Below, one piece after another: positions 27,438 through 36,582 of a stretch of 64,000 nucleotides of DNA. Positions within the stretch are counted from its first letter, which is position 1; the number at the start of each line of letters is the position of its first letter. The translations under genes and the position numbers were made by a program. The notes beneath the pieces were generated by a model. That model had not been told where the DNA came from and did no database searches. It saw nothing but the letters and a program-made list of their open reading frames with translations. Source of the stretch: DATJGR01 sp963780795 (GTDB lineage Bacteria > Pseudomonadota > Gammaproteobacteria > Pseudomonadales > Azotimanducaceae); assembly GCA_963780795.1 (NCBI GenBank), contig CAWADH010000014.1, positions 186,001 through 250,000 of the forward strand. The letters run 5' to 3'.

Positions 27438-28859
27438 TCAGACGGACGCGCCGTCGGTATCCGGTAGCAGCACGCCGGGGTTCATGATGTTGGTCGGATC
27501 GAGCGCGGCTTTCACCGCACGCAAAGCGGCGATGCCGACGTCGCCGAGATCGTAGTTCAGGTAAGGCGCACGCACGCGACCGATGCCGTGATGGTGTGCG
27601 ATGCCGCCGCCCAGTGCGGCCGTTGTCTCGATGATCCGCTGCCAGCACGTGCGGTAACGCTCCGCCATCGCGCCCGGATCTGCGGGGCGCACCGCGAACG
27701 AGAAGTAGAGGTTCAAGCCAGAACGATACGCGTGCGAGCTGTGCGCAGACGCGTTCAGGACGTCGGGCACCTCCGACAGTGCAGCGAGGACGCCGGTGTA
27801 GATGGCTTCGATGCGGTCCCACGGCGCCGACACTTCTACCGTGTCGACGACGATGCGTTTCGCCAGGAAGTCGCGCCAATGCGGCACGGTGTTGCGGTGA
27901 TCGAGCCATCCGGTGGTCGCGGTGGCCGGCACTTCGTGCAGTCCCATGGAGCGGGCGAGTTGATCGCTCGCGTCCACCTCCGCCGCAACGCGTTCGCCCG
28001 GACCTTCGTGCACCATGATCAGCAGGCCGTGATCGGGCCGCGCGGTCTCGGCGAACGAACGTTGTGCCTCGATCGCGTCGTACTGACGGATCACCGGCGG
28101 CTGCCAGCCGCGTTGAATCAGCTCGCGCTGGAAATCGAAGCCCTGCTGCATCGACGTGGTGAGAAACGCGCTGTAGTCCTGCGCTTCGGCTTTGCGCCGC
28201 AGGCTCAACGTAACGCCGGTGATCACGCCGAGCGTGCCTTCGCTGCCGAGCAGAAGATGGCGCAGATCGGGACCGGCCGACGCGCGCGGTGCTTTGCCCG
28301 CGTGAATCACGCTGCCGTTTGCGAGCACGGCTTCAATCGAATAGACGATGTCCTCGATGTTGCCGTTGGCGGTGCTGAACTGACCCGACGCGCGCGTGGC
28401 AACCCAACCGCCGACGCTGCTTACGGCGACGGACTGCGGCCAATGGCCGATCGTGAGCCCGCGCGCGGCCACTTCCTCCTCGGCCGTACTGCCGCGCTTG
28501 CCCGCGTCGAAGCTGGCCAACAGATTTACTGAGTCGATGCGGCGGGTCTGATGCATCGACGACAGATCGAGCAACACGCGCTGCGGATGCGCGATCACGC
28601 CACCGCATACGCCGCTGCCGAGGCCGAACGGCACGATCGCGACGCCGGCGTCGCGGCAGGAATTCACCGTTGCGACAACATCGTCGACTGTGTGCGGACG
28701 CACCACGCAGCGCGGCCGCGGTGCGGCGCGTCCCTGCAAATCGTCGAGATGGCTCAGCACCCAATAGTCGTGGCGGCGTTCGTCGAGCGTCGCAGCATCG
28801 GTGAGCACCTTGGCATTGCCGAGTTGTCGTGCCAGCGAGTCTACGAAGGCATCCGTCAA
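27438..28859 (-). CDS. FAD-binding oxidase, alkyl-DHAP-synthase-like
   Basis: 473 residues of the FAD PCMH plus FAD-oxidase C family. Several phrases match eukaryotic alkyl-dihydroxyacetonephosphate synthase rather than lactate oxidases: SSVGGWVATRASG, GNIEDIVY, GPDLRHLLLGSEGTLGVITG, DTVEVSAPWDRI and, near the C-terminus, GGGIAHHHGIGRVRAPYL (the HHHG motif of AGPS). It could form ether bonds on acyl-DHAP or oxidise a glycerol-derived substrate. The start is a TTG overlapping the GlpD stop (TTGA), so it is translationally coupled. About 100 residues shorter than human AGPS at the N-terminus. Confidence 0.85.
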   Translation of the reverse strand: MTDAFVDSLARQLGNAKVLTDAATLDERRHDYWVLSHLDDLQGRAAPRPRCVVRPHTVDDVVATVNSCRDAGVAIVPFGLGSGVCGGVIAHPQRVLLDLSSMHQTRRIDSVNLLASFDAGKRGSTAEEEVAARGLTIGHWPQSVAVSSVGGWVATRASGQFSTANGNIEDIVYSIEAVLANGSVIHAGKAPRASAGPDLRHLLLGSEGTLGVITGVTLSLRRKAEAQDYSAFLTTSMQQGFDFQRELIQRGWQPPVIRQYDAIEAQRSFAETARPDHGLLIMVHEGPGERVAAEVDASDQLARSMGLHEVPATATTGWLDHRNTVPHWRDFLAKRIVVDTVEVSAPWDRIEAIYTGVLAALSEVPDVLNASAHSSHAYRSGLNLYFSFAVRPADPGAMAERYRTCWQRIIETTAALGGGIAHHHGIGRVRAPYLNYDLGDVGIAALRAVKAALDPTNIMNPGVLLPDTDGASV

Positions 28860-30475
28860 GCGGCGCTACCGTCGCTCATTGCGACGCCTCCGAGCGCCGT
28901 GCGTTCCATCAGCCTGAGCGCCTTGCAGGCGTCGATCTGCCGCTCGGCTTCCGCCTTCGACCAGCCGAGCAGCGTCGCCATGGCGTCGGCGGCGGGACGC
29001 AGCGATGCGAGGCCGCTGTCGAGATCGAAGCGAGCACGCGCGCTGCGCCGCACCCAGTAGTCTTCGAGCGTCATTGCGCCTTCTTTCAATACTGCATGGC
29101 GTGCTTCGGCGGGGATGCCGCCATTCACCAGCGCCACCGATTCGGTGCCGTACAGCATCGTCAACCGTTCGGCCTCGGGCCTCTTGATGCCGGCCTCGAT
29201 GAGTTGCTGCGTCAAAACCGCCGGGGCGCAGGTGAGTGCGCCCCCGGGCAGAGCTTCTTCCGCCGTGTTGCTCACCGGGCCGTTGCGGCCGAGCCGCTTC
29301 ACGCACAGGTCGACGATCCGTTCGGCCATGCGTCGATAGGCGGTCAGCTTGCCGCCCGCGATGGTGATGACGCCGGCCGGGCTTTCCATCACTTCGTCGC
29401 GGCGCGAAATCTCTGACGGCGACTTCTTGCCCGGCTCTGCGATCAGCGGACGGATTCCGGACCACAGCGCGATCACGTCGTTGCGTTGCAGCGGCGGCGT
29501 GCGGAACACGCGATTCGCTGCGGCCAGCAGATAGTCGACGTCGGCAGGGGTGATGGCCGGCCAGTATTCGCTGTCGGCATAGAACGTGTCCGTGGTGCCG
29601 AGATAGGCGACCGTGCCGCGCGGCACCACGAACACGCCGCGCTTGTCGGCCGCTGTCATCGTCACCGTGTGGTTGATCGGCAAGCGCTCGCGCGACACCA
29701 CGAGATGCACGCCTTTGCTGAGTGCGAGGCGGTCGCCGGCGTCGGCGCGTTCGAGCTTGCGGATGTGATCGGCCCACGGACCGGCGGCGTTCACGATCAC
29801 TTTCGCCCGAACGTGCGCGGTGTGTCCCTGTCCAAGCTGGTCAGTGACCGTCAGCGCCTTGGCAACGCCGTTGGCACATTCGATTGCCGTCACCTCGGCG
29901 TAGTTCGCAACGACCGCGCCGTGGCGCGATGCGCTGCGGACGTTGCCGAGCGTCAGACGGCCGTCGTCGGTCACGTACTCCGGATACACGATCGCGCCGG
30001 ACAGTTCGTCGGTAATCAGCGACGGTTCTTCCTGCGCGAGCCGCTCCGTATTCCACAGTTGATGGCGGTCGTCGGCTTCGACGCTGCCGAGTTTTTCGTA
30101 TGTCCACAAACCGGTGCGGAACGTCGCGACGGCGGCGCGATTGCGCGCCGGCACGATGAACAGCGTGCGCCGCGCGAGATGCGGCGCGATGTTGCGCACC
30201 GTCTTGCGCTCGAGCGCCGCTTCGCGCACCAGCGCCATGTCGCCCTGCGCCAGGTAACGGATGCCGCCGTGCACGAGCTTCGACGAACGGCTCGATGTGC
30301 CCGCTGCGAAATCGCGCGCTTCGACGAGCGCAACGGACAGACCGCGCATCGCAGCGTCGCGCGCGATGCCGGCGCCGGTGATGCCGCCGCCGATCACTGC
30401 GACGTCGAAGTCCACGGCACCGAGTTCGGCAAACAACGCAGCCCGGTCGCGCAGATCGAGATCTGAGGTCTTCAT
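28856..30475 (-). CDS. glpD: glycerol-3-phosphate dehydrogenase/oxidase (GlpD family)
   Basis: 539 residues. The FAD dinucleotide motif VAVIGGGITGAGIARDA is near residue 25, followed by GTSSRSSKLVHGGIRYL, the GlpD signature, and a C-terminal DAO_C-like domain. It oxidises glycerol 3-phosphate to DHAP at the membrane, feeding electrons to quinone. ATG 30475 forms an ATGA overlap with the upstream PNPOx gene; an open frame extends further to 30871 but lies inside that gene. DHAP is the core needed by the neighbouring alkyl-DHAP-synthase-like protein. Confidence 0.92.
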   Translation of the reverse strand: MKTSDLDLRDRAALFAELGAVDFDVAVIGGGITGAGIARDAAMRGLSVALVEARDFAAGTSSRSSKLVHGGIRYLAQGDMALVREAALERKTVRNIAPHLARRTLFIVPARNRAAVATFRTGLWTYEKLGSVEADDRHQLWNTERLAQEEPSLITDELSGAIVYPEYVTDDGRLTLGNVRSASRHGAVVANYAEVTAIECANGVAKALTVTDQLGQGHTAHVRAKVIVNAAGPWADHIRKLERADAGDRLALSKGVHLVVSRERLPINHTVTMTAADKRGVFVVPRGTVAYLGTTDTFYADSEYWPAITPADVDYLLAAANRVFRTPPLQRNDVIALWSGIRPLIAEPGKKSPSEISRRDEVMESPAGVITIAGGKLTAYRRMAERIVDLCVKRLGRNGPVSNTAEEALPGGALTCAPAVLTQQLIEAGIKRPEAERLTMLYGTESVALVNGGIPAEARHAVLKEGAMTLEDYWVRRSARARFDLDSGLASLRPAADAMATLLGWSKAEAERQIDACKALRLMERTALGGVAMSDGSAA

Positions 30476-30978
30476 TTGTGTTTCAGTCGACTCCCTTCGA
30501 CGTAATAACGTTGATGCCAGATACCATCGCCGGGTTCGTCGCCTAACGGCATGCGCCAGCCGCGCACGGTTGCGCGCGCGAACGTCACCCGGAACAACGC
30601 GCGCGGTTGGTCGATGGTGGTATGGATGTACGCCTCGGCGGCGTCGGCCGACACGTAGCGGCGGGCGATGCGACGGTAGCGGTCGCGCCAGAGATCGTCG
30701 GCACCGAGGTCGTGGATCAGTTCGGCTTCGCCTTCCACCGTGACTTTCCGATACGGCAGCGGCTGTTCGTCGATACACAACGCCACGCGCGGATCGCGCT
30801 TGAGACAGGCGTACCACTCCGAGTGGGCGCGCGGCGTGAAATAGATGCCGTCGTCTTCGTGGATGAACCACAACGGCGTCACCAGCGGGCGGCCGTCGGC
30901 GCGCACGACGGCGATGCGCATCAGCACGCCGGGCTCGGCGAGAAAAGCGGCCCGTTCGGGGGCAGTCAGGCGGGGCAT
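30472..30978 (-). CDS. pyridoxamine 5'-phosphate oxidase family protein
   Basis: 168 residues of the FMN or F420-binding split-barrel fold. RIAVVRADGRPLVTPLWFIHEDDGIYF and DPRVALCIDEQPLPYRKVTVEGEAEL are typical. It is not the vitamin B6 enzyme itself, which is longer and has other motifs. First gene of the overlapping reverse operon with glpD, the FAD oxidase and the kinase; its role there is unknown. Confidence 0.88.
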   Translation of the reverse strand: MPRLTAPERAAFLAEPGVLMRIAVVRADGRPLVTPLWFIHEDDGIYFTPRAHSEWYACLKRDPRVALCIDEQPLPYRKVTVEGEAELIHDLGADDLWRDRYRRIARRYVSADAAEAYIHTTIDQPRALFRVTFARATVRGWRMPLGDEPGDGIWHQRYYVEGSRLKHK

Positions 30979-31006
30979 GATATTCGGAACAGCGACGAAG
31001 GCGCGA

Positions 31007-32389
31007 TTATACCGACACGGCGGCCCCGCGCTTCAGGCGATTCTGTCTCGTTTCCAGCAGCCGCTGCAGTTTCTGGTGTTTCGATCGGGTGAGCGGCCAG
31101 GTCCAGCACAGGTACAAGCCGAACATGAACGCGATCGTTGGGACGATGGCGTACAGGATCGCGAGCCAATGGAGTGCAGTCGCATCGTGCACGGCGCCCT
31201 TGCCGGTGTCGTAGCCGACCCACGACAGCGCGATCAGCGCGACGCCGCCCACCGATAACGCCAGCTTGCTCATGAAGCCGAGGATCGCGAAGTAGCCGCC
31301 GGTGCGCGCGTCGCCGGACTTCAACGTATCGAGATCGATGACGTCGGCCATCATCGCGCGCGGCAGATACGCGAACGAGCCGAAGCAGAATCCTTTCAGC
31401 GCGAAGAGCACATAAAACGCGGTGAGCTGGCCGTGCTGCAGATTGAAAATCGCGATGCTGACGGCGCTGACGAAGACGATCGCACCAGCCAGCGACCGGT
31501 GCTTGCCGAACTTGCGGGCGAGGTAGCTCCAGAACGGAATCGCGATCAGTCCCATGCCGAAATACACGAGATACAGCTGTCCGGCGCGCGGCACGCCGAT
31601 GTAGTCCTGCATGAAGAACAGCGACAGTGCGTTGCGGAACGCTTCGCCGCCGGCGATGCACAGCTCGATCGCGATCAGTCGCATGAACAGCTTGTTGCGA
31701 TACATCAGCGCCAACGACGCCGCAAAGGGCACGCGACCTTCGCGGGCGCTCGGCGGCGGTTCCGGCACGCGCGTCACCACTAGAATCGTCAGCAGCGGCA
31801 ACAGAATGACCACCGGCCAGGTGTACGCGTTCAGTACCTGCACCGCGGTGGTGTCGGCGCCGTGAACGAACTCGACGAGCGCCGGGACGAGTGCCGCGCC
31901 GATCAGACCGAGCAGAACGAACACTTCGCGCACCGAGACGATGCGGGTGCGCGTGTGGTATTCGCCGGACATTTCGGCGCCCCACGCGCCGTACGGCGTA
32001 CCGACCATGGTAGTGCCGATGCGCAGGAACACGAACCAGCCGCCGAGGTAGAAGACGCCGTCGCCCACCGACGGGTTGAGCAGATACACGAGCGCCGCCA
32101 GCAGAAACGGCGCGCCGATGAACACCCACACGCGCCGGCGTCCCCAGCGGGTGCGGAACCGGTCCGATGCGAAACCCATCGCCGGATCGGTGATCGCGTC
32201 GAAGATCGACGCGAGGATCATGATCGTGCCGACGTTCTCGGTGGCGATGCCGATGTAGGTGGCATAGGCGCGTGGCAGCCAGATGCCGAGCGGATAACCG
32301 AGCAGGGCGAGCGGAAAGCCGAGCGAACCGTAAATCCAGATGGTGCTCGTAGACAGCGCGGGTGCGGTGCGCGCGGCGGGATTCGTCAA
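31007..32389 (-). CDS. GPH-family (MelB-like) cation symporter, MFS
   Basis: About 460 residues, 12 membrane helices. FDAITDPAMGFASDRFRTRWGRRR is the family signature with the cation-site Asp of helix 2, and PYGAWGAEMSGEYHTRTR matches the helix 4-5 loop. These carriers import sugars, glucuronides or organic acids with Na+ or H+. The start is a TTG at 32389 with GGGGGAGAGA upstream; upstream in-frame ATG 32500 overlaps the divergent gene. Substrate unknown. Confidence 0.88.
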   Translation of the reverse strand: MTNPAARTAPALSTSTIWIYGSLGFPLALLGYPLGIWLPRAYATYIGIATENVGTIMILASIFDAITDPAMGFASDRFRTRWGRRRVWVFIGAPFLLAALVYLLNPSVGDGVFYLGGWFVFLRIGTTMVGTPYGAWGAEMSGEYHTRTRIVSVREVFVLLGLIGAALVPALVEFVHGADTTAVQVLNAYTWPVVILLPLLTILVVTRVPEPPPSAREGRVPFAASLALMYRNKLFMRLIAIELCIAGGEAFRNALSLFFMQDYIGVPRAGQLYLVYFGMGLIAIPFWSYLARKFGKHRSLAGAIVFVSAVSIAIFNLQHGQLTAFYVLFALKGFCFGSFAYLPRAMMADVIDLDTLKSGDARTGGYFAILGFMSKLALSVGGVALIALSWVGYDTGKGAVHDATALHWLAILYAIVPTIAFMFGLYLCWTWPLTRSKHQKLQRLLETRQNRLKRGAAVSV

Positions 32390-32487
32390 GTCCGTCTCTC
32401 CCCCGGATTTACGATATCGTGCGTCCCGATCGTTATACGGGCTGGCATGCTGTCCGGCAATCCGAACGGCGACGAAGGAAGGGTTCA

Positions 32488-33057
32488 ATGGCCGATACAT
32501 TCGAACGCATCGACACGCAGCTGCGTAGCTGGATCGAGCGCCAGCACGTCTTCTTCGTGGCCACCGCGCCGCGCGACGACGACGGGCTCATCAACTGTTC
32601 GCCGAAAGGTCTCGACTCGTTGCGGGTGCTCGACGATCGGACCATCGCGTATCTCGACCTCACCGGCAGCGGCGTCGAAACGATCGCGCACCTCAAAGAG
32701 AACGGCCGCATCATCGTCATGCTGTGCGCGTTCGACGGGCCGCCGCGCATCGTCCGCCTGCACGGCCGCGGCACTGTGGTACATCCGGGCGACGTGGAAT
32801 TCGATGCGCTGGTCGCGAAGTTTCCGCCGCAGCTCGGCGTGCGCAGCGTGATCAAGGTGGCGCTGATCCGGATGAGCGATTCGTGCGGCTACGCGGTGCC
32901 GCGACTGGACTTCGTCGCCGAGCGTGAGGCGCTGACCCTGTGGGCGGACAAAAAAGGGCCGGACGGGGTCGTCGAATATCAGCGCAACACCAACGCGCAG
33001 AGTCTCGATGGCCTCACCGGCGTCGACTGGCTCGCCGAACGGCTCGCCGGCGATTGA
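32488..33057 (+). CDS. pyridoxamine 5'-phosphate oxidase family protein
   Basis: 189 residues. The split-barrel pattern HVFFVATAPRDDDGLINCSPKG and IAYLDLTGSGVETIAHLKEN are those of the flavin-binding PNPOx-like group with a conserved NxSPKG. ATG 32488 follows GAAGGAAGGG; an in-frame ATG at 32362 overlaps the divergent transporter and is rejected. Divergent from the GPH symporter and 75 bases before the unknown gene at 33132. Confidence 0.9.
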   Translation: MADTFERIDTQLRSWIERQHVFFVATAPRDDDGLINCSPKGLDSLRVLDDRTIAYLDLTGSGVETIAHLKENGRIIVMLCAFDGPPRIVRLHGRGTVVHPGDVEFDALVAKFPPQLGVRSVIKVALIRMSDSCGYAVPRLDFVAEREALTLWADKKGPDGVVEYQRNTNAQSLDGLTGVDWLAERLAGD

Positions 33058-33131
33058 TTTGACTTGAACCCAATTGACTTGAAGGAGTGCCGCTCCAAGA
33101 ATCGGTCGCATTACACATCGAGGTGAGTCCA

Positions 33132-34175
33132 GTGAAACTCGTCTACACCGAAGCCGAATTGATGAGCAATCACGACTTCGCGAAGCCGCACGTGATCGAC
33201 GGGCGCCGCATGCACGGCGGCTTCGATGCGAAGGGCACCTACATTCCGCCGCGCGCCAGGTTGCGCAACGAAGCGCTCGATGCGTGGACGGCGGCGTTGC
33301 GCGAGCGCGGCGGCGATCTGTTCGGCGCCGATGCTTCGCTGCTCACCGGTGCGCGGATGCCGAACGTCGAGCAACAACGCCTGCTCGTTCGCAGCGGCTT
33401 GCCGCAAACGTTCTGGAACGGCCTCACCACCACCGGGAAGATCGAGGGGCGCGGCCGCGCGATCGCCGACATCAAGTTCCCGGATCTGCAGAAGATCATC
33501 AAAGAAGACATCTCGCAGATGTCGATCGGGCATCTGAACAAAGGTCTGCTGACCGCCCACGGTCTCGACGAAGGCGGCGAGCCGGAGAAGTCGATCGGCG
33601 GACACGACGTGATGTGGTTCGTCGCGCGCGATCTGGTGTTCGAGAAGGATGCGTTCCCCGACATCGAACCACCGGCGAGCATCAGCCGTCCCGAAGCGGG
33701 TCGGCGCTGGATGCCGGAACTGCCGCCGGAATACGAAGGCATGTTGTCGTTCCTGATGAACCTGCTGCTGATCGAGTTCCGCGCCGAGATCGGCTTCGCG
33801 ATCACACAGAAAGTGTTCCGCACCGCCGATCTGTTCACCGATCGGCGCGTAGCGGCGGAAGAGGCGGCCGAAATCATCGAGCGCATCCGCACCGACGAAG
33901 AGATCCACGTGCGCTCGCTGCGCTTGTACCTCGGCGAACTCCGCACGGTGACGTTCAAGACGGTCGACGGCGGCGAGGTGCGTGGCGCGGCGGTGATCGA
34001 CCGGTTCTGGAGCGGGTTGATCAACTGGGCCACGATCGAACAGCCGCGGTTGGCGGCGATGCAGCAGTACGAGCTGATCAAGGCGCGGATTCTGAATCAC
34101 CCGCAGGGCGAGCGGATTCTGCGCGAATTCGACGCCATTTCGGACCTGAATCCGGCGGTGGCCGCCGCGGGCTAA
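33132..34175 (+). CDS. uncharacterised protein, mostly helical, possible ferritin-like fold
   Basis: 347 residues from GTG 33132, which has GAGGTGAG upstream. I do not recognise the family. Visible features: a hydrophobic helix about 203-220 (MLSFLMNLLLIEFRAEIGFA), then a helix with an ExxH at Glu256-His259 (RTDEEIHVRSLRLYL). Glu215 and Glu219 with this ExxH could form part of a di-metal site, as in ferritin-like oxygenases, but a second ExxH is not evident. No signal peptide. Possibly co-transcribed with the PNPOx-like gene before it. Confidence 0.75.
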   Translation: MKLVYTEAELMSNHDFAKPHVIDGRRMHGGFDAKGTYIPPRARLRNEALDAWTAALRERGGDLFGADASLLTGARMPNVEQQRLLVRSGLPQTFWNGLTTTGKIEGRGRAIADIKFPDLQKIIKEDISQMSIGHLNKGLLTAHGLDEGGEPEKSIGGHDVMWFVARDLVFEKDAFPDIEPPASISRPEAGRRWMPELPPEYEGMLSFLMNLLLIEFRAEIGFAITQKVFRTADLFTDRRVAAEEAAEIIERIRTDEEIHVRSLRLYLGELRTVTFKTVDGGEVRGAAVIDRFWSGLINWATIEQPRLAAMQQYELIKARILNHPQGERILREFDAISDLNPAVAAAG

Positions 34176-34198
34176 CCGATGCACTCGGCCGCGGCGGT

Positions 34199-34708
34199 TC
34201 ACACCGCGAGCAGCCGTCGGTACACCTCCAGATCGGCCGCGGAAAAACAGCAGAAGATCACCTCGGCGACGGACGTCGGTTGCCGGGTCGAACGTCGAAC
34301 CGTTGACACTGCGATGCCGGCCGCGCGATCGATCGGATACCCGTAGATGCCGGTGCTGATGCTCGGCAATGCGATGGAAGCGAGGCCGAGCGCCGCAGCG
34401 AGTTCGAGTGAGCGCTGATAACACGACGCCAACAGGTCCGCTTCGCCCTGCGTGCCGCCGCGCCATACCGGTCCCACCGTGTGGATGACGTACTTCGCCG
34501 GCAGGCGATAGCCCTGGGTGAGCTTTGCGTCGCCGGTTCGGCAGCCGCCTAGCAGCCTGCATTCCTGCCCCAACTCCGGTCCAGCGGCGCGATGAATCGC
34601 GCCATCTACGCCGCCTCCGCCGAGCAATGATGCGTTCGCTGCATTGACGATGGCATCGACCGCCAGCGTGGTGATGTCGGCTTGCAACGCGCTGAGACAC
34701 GCAGCCAT
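34199..34708 (-). CDS. macro domain protein (O-acetyl-ADP-ribose deacetylase-like)
   Basis: 169 residues, a single macro domain. DAIVNAANASLLGGGGVDGAIHRAAG is the ADP-ribose binding and catalytic loop of the YmdB/MacroD class, followed by GDAKLTQGYRLPAKYVIHTVGP and the phosphate loop SISTGIYGYP. It removes ADP-ribose or acetyl groups from ADP-ribose adducts. 25 bases downstream of the DUF169 gene on the same strand. Confidence 0.95.
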   Translation of the reverse strand: MAACLSALQADITTLAVDAIVNAANASLLGGGGVDGAIHRAAGPELGQECRLLGGCRTGDAKLTQGYRLPAKYVIHTVGPVWRGGTQGEADLLASCYQRSLELAAALGLASIALPSISTGIYGYPIDRAAGIAVSTVRRSTRQPTSVAEVIFCCFSAADLEVYRRLLAV

Positions 34709-34733
34709 CGCCCAACGGTCTCGCTCAGTCGCG

Positions 34734-35543
34734 CTACGCGGAAGCCGGCTTGCGATCGGGATAGCTCACGCCCATGCCAGCGCGTGCGTCGCTGTTCACG
34801 CCGTACGGCGCAATCGGATACCTGAGACCGTTGCGCGAGAGCGCGTCGAGCCCCGCAACTACTTTCGGCAGGAACGCAGGCGGCAATGCCATCAGCAACT
34901 CGTCTTCCATCACGCCGCCGTAGCGCCGCTCGGCGAAACACGGAATCGAGAGGCTCGGCTCGCCGCTGGCGAGCGCCCGACCCCACGAGTCCGCACAGGC
35001 CGATTCGCCGACGCATCCCCAGTTCAGTTTCTTGTAACCAGTCCACTGTAAGCCATTGATAAACAGGATCATCTGCGCCGGCGTCGCGTAGATCAGACAG
35101 ATGTCCGGCGGGTTCAACCGCCCCGCCGCGAGCGGGCTTACCGCCATCGCCTCGTAGCGGCCGAACGGCACCACGTCCATCGCGTGCTGGTGTGCGCTCG
35201 ACTCTTCCCGATTCGAAAACCACACACCCGCCATGTTCTTGCCCTCGAGCCATTCGTCGCTGCGCGGATGCAGACCGATCACCGTGGAGCACTGCGCGCC
35301 GACCAGATCCTCTGCAGTGATACCGACGGTCCAGCCGTTACGCGCGGCCTGCCCGACGATCTGGTCGGTGGTGTGGATCGCCGTGGGGCGGCGGATTTTC
35401 GGAATCGCTTCCATGTCGGCGCGGCGCTCGAACAACTTCATGCCGATCGGCGTGGTGCGCAATCGCAACAGGCGGTTGAGGTCGTCGACGAGATCGCTCC
35501 ACGCGAAGTTCGTCTGATCGGTAGCAATGACTGATGTGACCAT
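34734..35543 (-). CDS. DUF169 family protein
   Basis: 269 residues. The layout (TTPIGMKLF, GQAARNGWTVGITAEDLVGAQC, the aromatic-rich middle and IPCFAERRYGG near the end) matches the DUF169/ArCR family, which has conserved cysteines but no assigned biochemical role. Cysteines are visible in VGAQCST, NWGCVGESAC and IPCFAE. It precedes the macro domain gene, with which it probably forms an operon. Only family membership, not function, can be claimed. Confidence 0.85.
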   Translation of the reverse strand: MVTSVIATDQTNFAWSDLVDDLNRLLRLRTTPIGMKLFERRADMEAIPKIRRPTAIHTTDQIVGQAARNGWTVGITAEDLVGAQCSTVIGLHPRSDEWLEGKNMAGVWFSNREESSAHQHAMDVVPFGRYEAMAVSPLAAGRLNPPDICLIYATPAQMILFINGLQWTGYKKLNWGCVGESACADSWGRALASGEPSLSIPCFAERRYGGVMEDELLMALPPAFLPKVVAGLDALSRNGLRYPIAPYGVNSDARAGMGVSYPDRKPASA

Positions 35544-35605
35544 GGTGCGCTCCGCATGAGGTGAGTCGCGACCTTAGCGCAGCGCAGCGCTCGCGCGCCA
35601 GCGAA

Positions 35606-36535
35606 CTAAGGCCGTTGGGCTCGCGAAGGACCGACGACGCGTTGCAGGAAACGCTCGATCGCATCCACCAGCAGTTCCGGCGCGTCGAAATGCACCATGT
35701 GTCCGGCGTTGGCGATGCGCACATGCGCGGCGTTGCGGAAGCTGCGCAGGCGTTCGGCGAGATCGCCTTCGGTGAAGCGTCCATCCCATCCGTCGATCGG
35801 CATCTGCGCGGTCCAGTATTCGTGTGCGAGGTCGGCGGTGACGATCAGCGTTGCGCATTGCACCTGCCGCCAGCGCTGACGATTGAGCGTTGGGTCGGTG
35901 GACAGCCAGATCTGCGTCACGCGCTGATCGAACTTCCAGTATCGGTGGCCGTCTGCGGTGATCGCCGTGCCGTGATCGGCCAGCCACTGCGCGCGCTCTT
36001 CGCTGAGCCGCGGATTGTTCGCCCGCAGTCGCTGCGCGGCGAACTCGACGCTCGGCAGCGGGCGCGAATGCTCCGGCAGTTCCATCGTTGCGAGCAGTTG
36101 CTGGCGCTGCGCGAGCAGCCGCGCATCGGGGTCCGAGTCGCGCTGACGTTCCGGCGGCCCGAGGCCTTCCACAATGACGAGCGCGCGCACCTCCTCCGGG
36201 AACATCGCGGCGTGATGCGCGGCGATCTGACCGCCGAGGCTGTGGCCGACTACGACGGGTTTCCCGAGTTCGAGCGCCTCGATCACCCGATGCAGGTCGT
36301 AGATGAACTGCCAGATCGCGTAGTAGTTCGAGTTGTCGCTGTCGCCGTGGCCGCGCAGTTCCGGCATCACGATGTACCAGCGATCGGCCAGCGGCTCCGC
36401 GATCACAAGCAGACTGGCCGCCACGTCGCGGATGCCGTGGACGAAGACGAGCGGCGGGTTGACCGGATCGCCGAGCGTCAACACGTTTAGGTTGACGCCC
36501 GACGAGCGGACGGTGTGGCGGACGGGATCGGTCAC
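35606..36535 (-). CDS. alpha/beta hydrolase
   Basis: 309 residues. HG at 33-34, PELRGHGDSD, nucleophile elbow VVGHSLGG with Ser99, and C-terminal catalytic His in NAGHMVHFDAP give a complete triad framework. Substrate unknown; relatives include esterases, epoxide hydrolases and C-C hydrolases. The GTG at 36535 is chosen because hydrolase-like sequence starts there and the open frame beyond lies within the crotonase gene 47 bases upstream. Likely co-transcribed with it. Confidence 0.9.
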   Translation of the reverse strand: MTDPVRHTVRSSGVNLNVLTLGDPVNPPLVFVHGIRDVAASLLVIAEPLADRWYIVMPELRGHGDSDNSNYYAIWQFIYDLHRVIEALELGKPVVVGHSLGGQIAAHHAAMFPEEVRALVIVEGLGPPERQRDSDPDARLLAQRQQLLATMELPEHSRPLPSVEFAAQRLRANNPRLSEERAQWLADHGTAITADGHRYWKFDQRVTQIWLSTDPTLNRQRWRQVQCATLIVTADLAHEYWTAQMPIDGWDGRFTEGDLAERLRSFRNAAHVRIANAGHMVHFDAPELLVDAIERFLQRVVGPSRAQRP

Positions 36536-36582
36536 CGGTCGGGCTTTTGCGGTTCGCCTCGTGCTACGGCGTTGGCGAGCCG

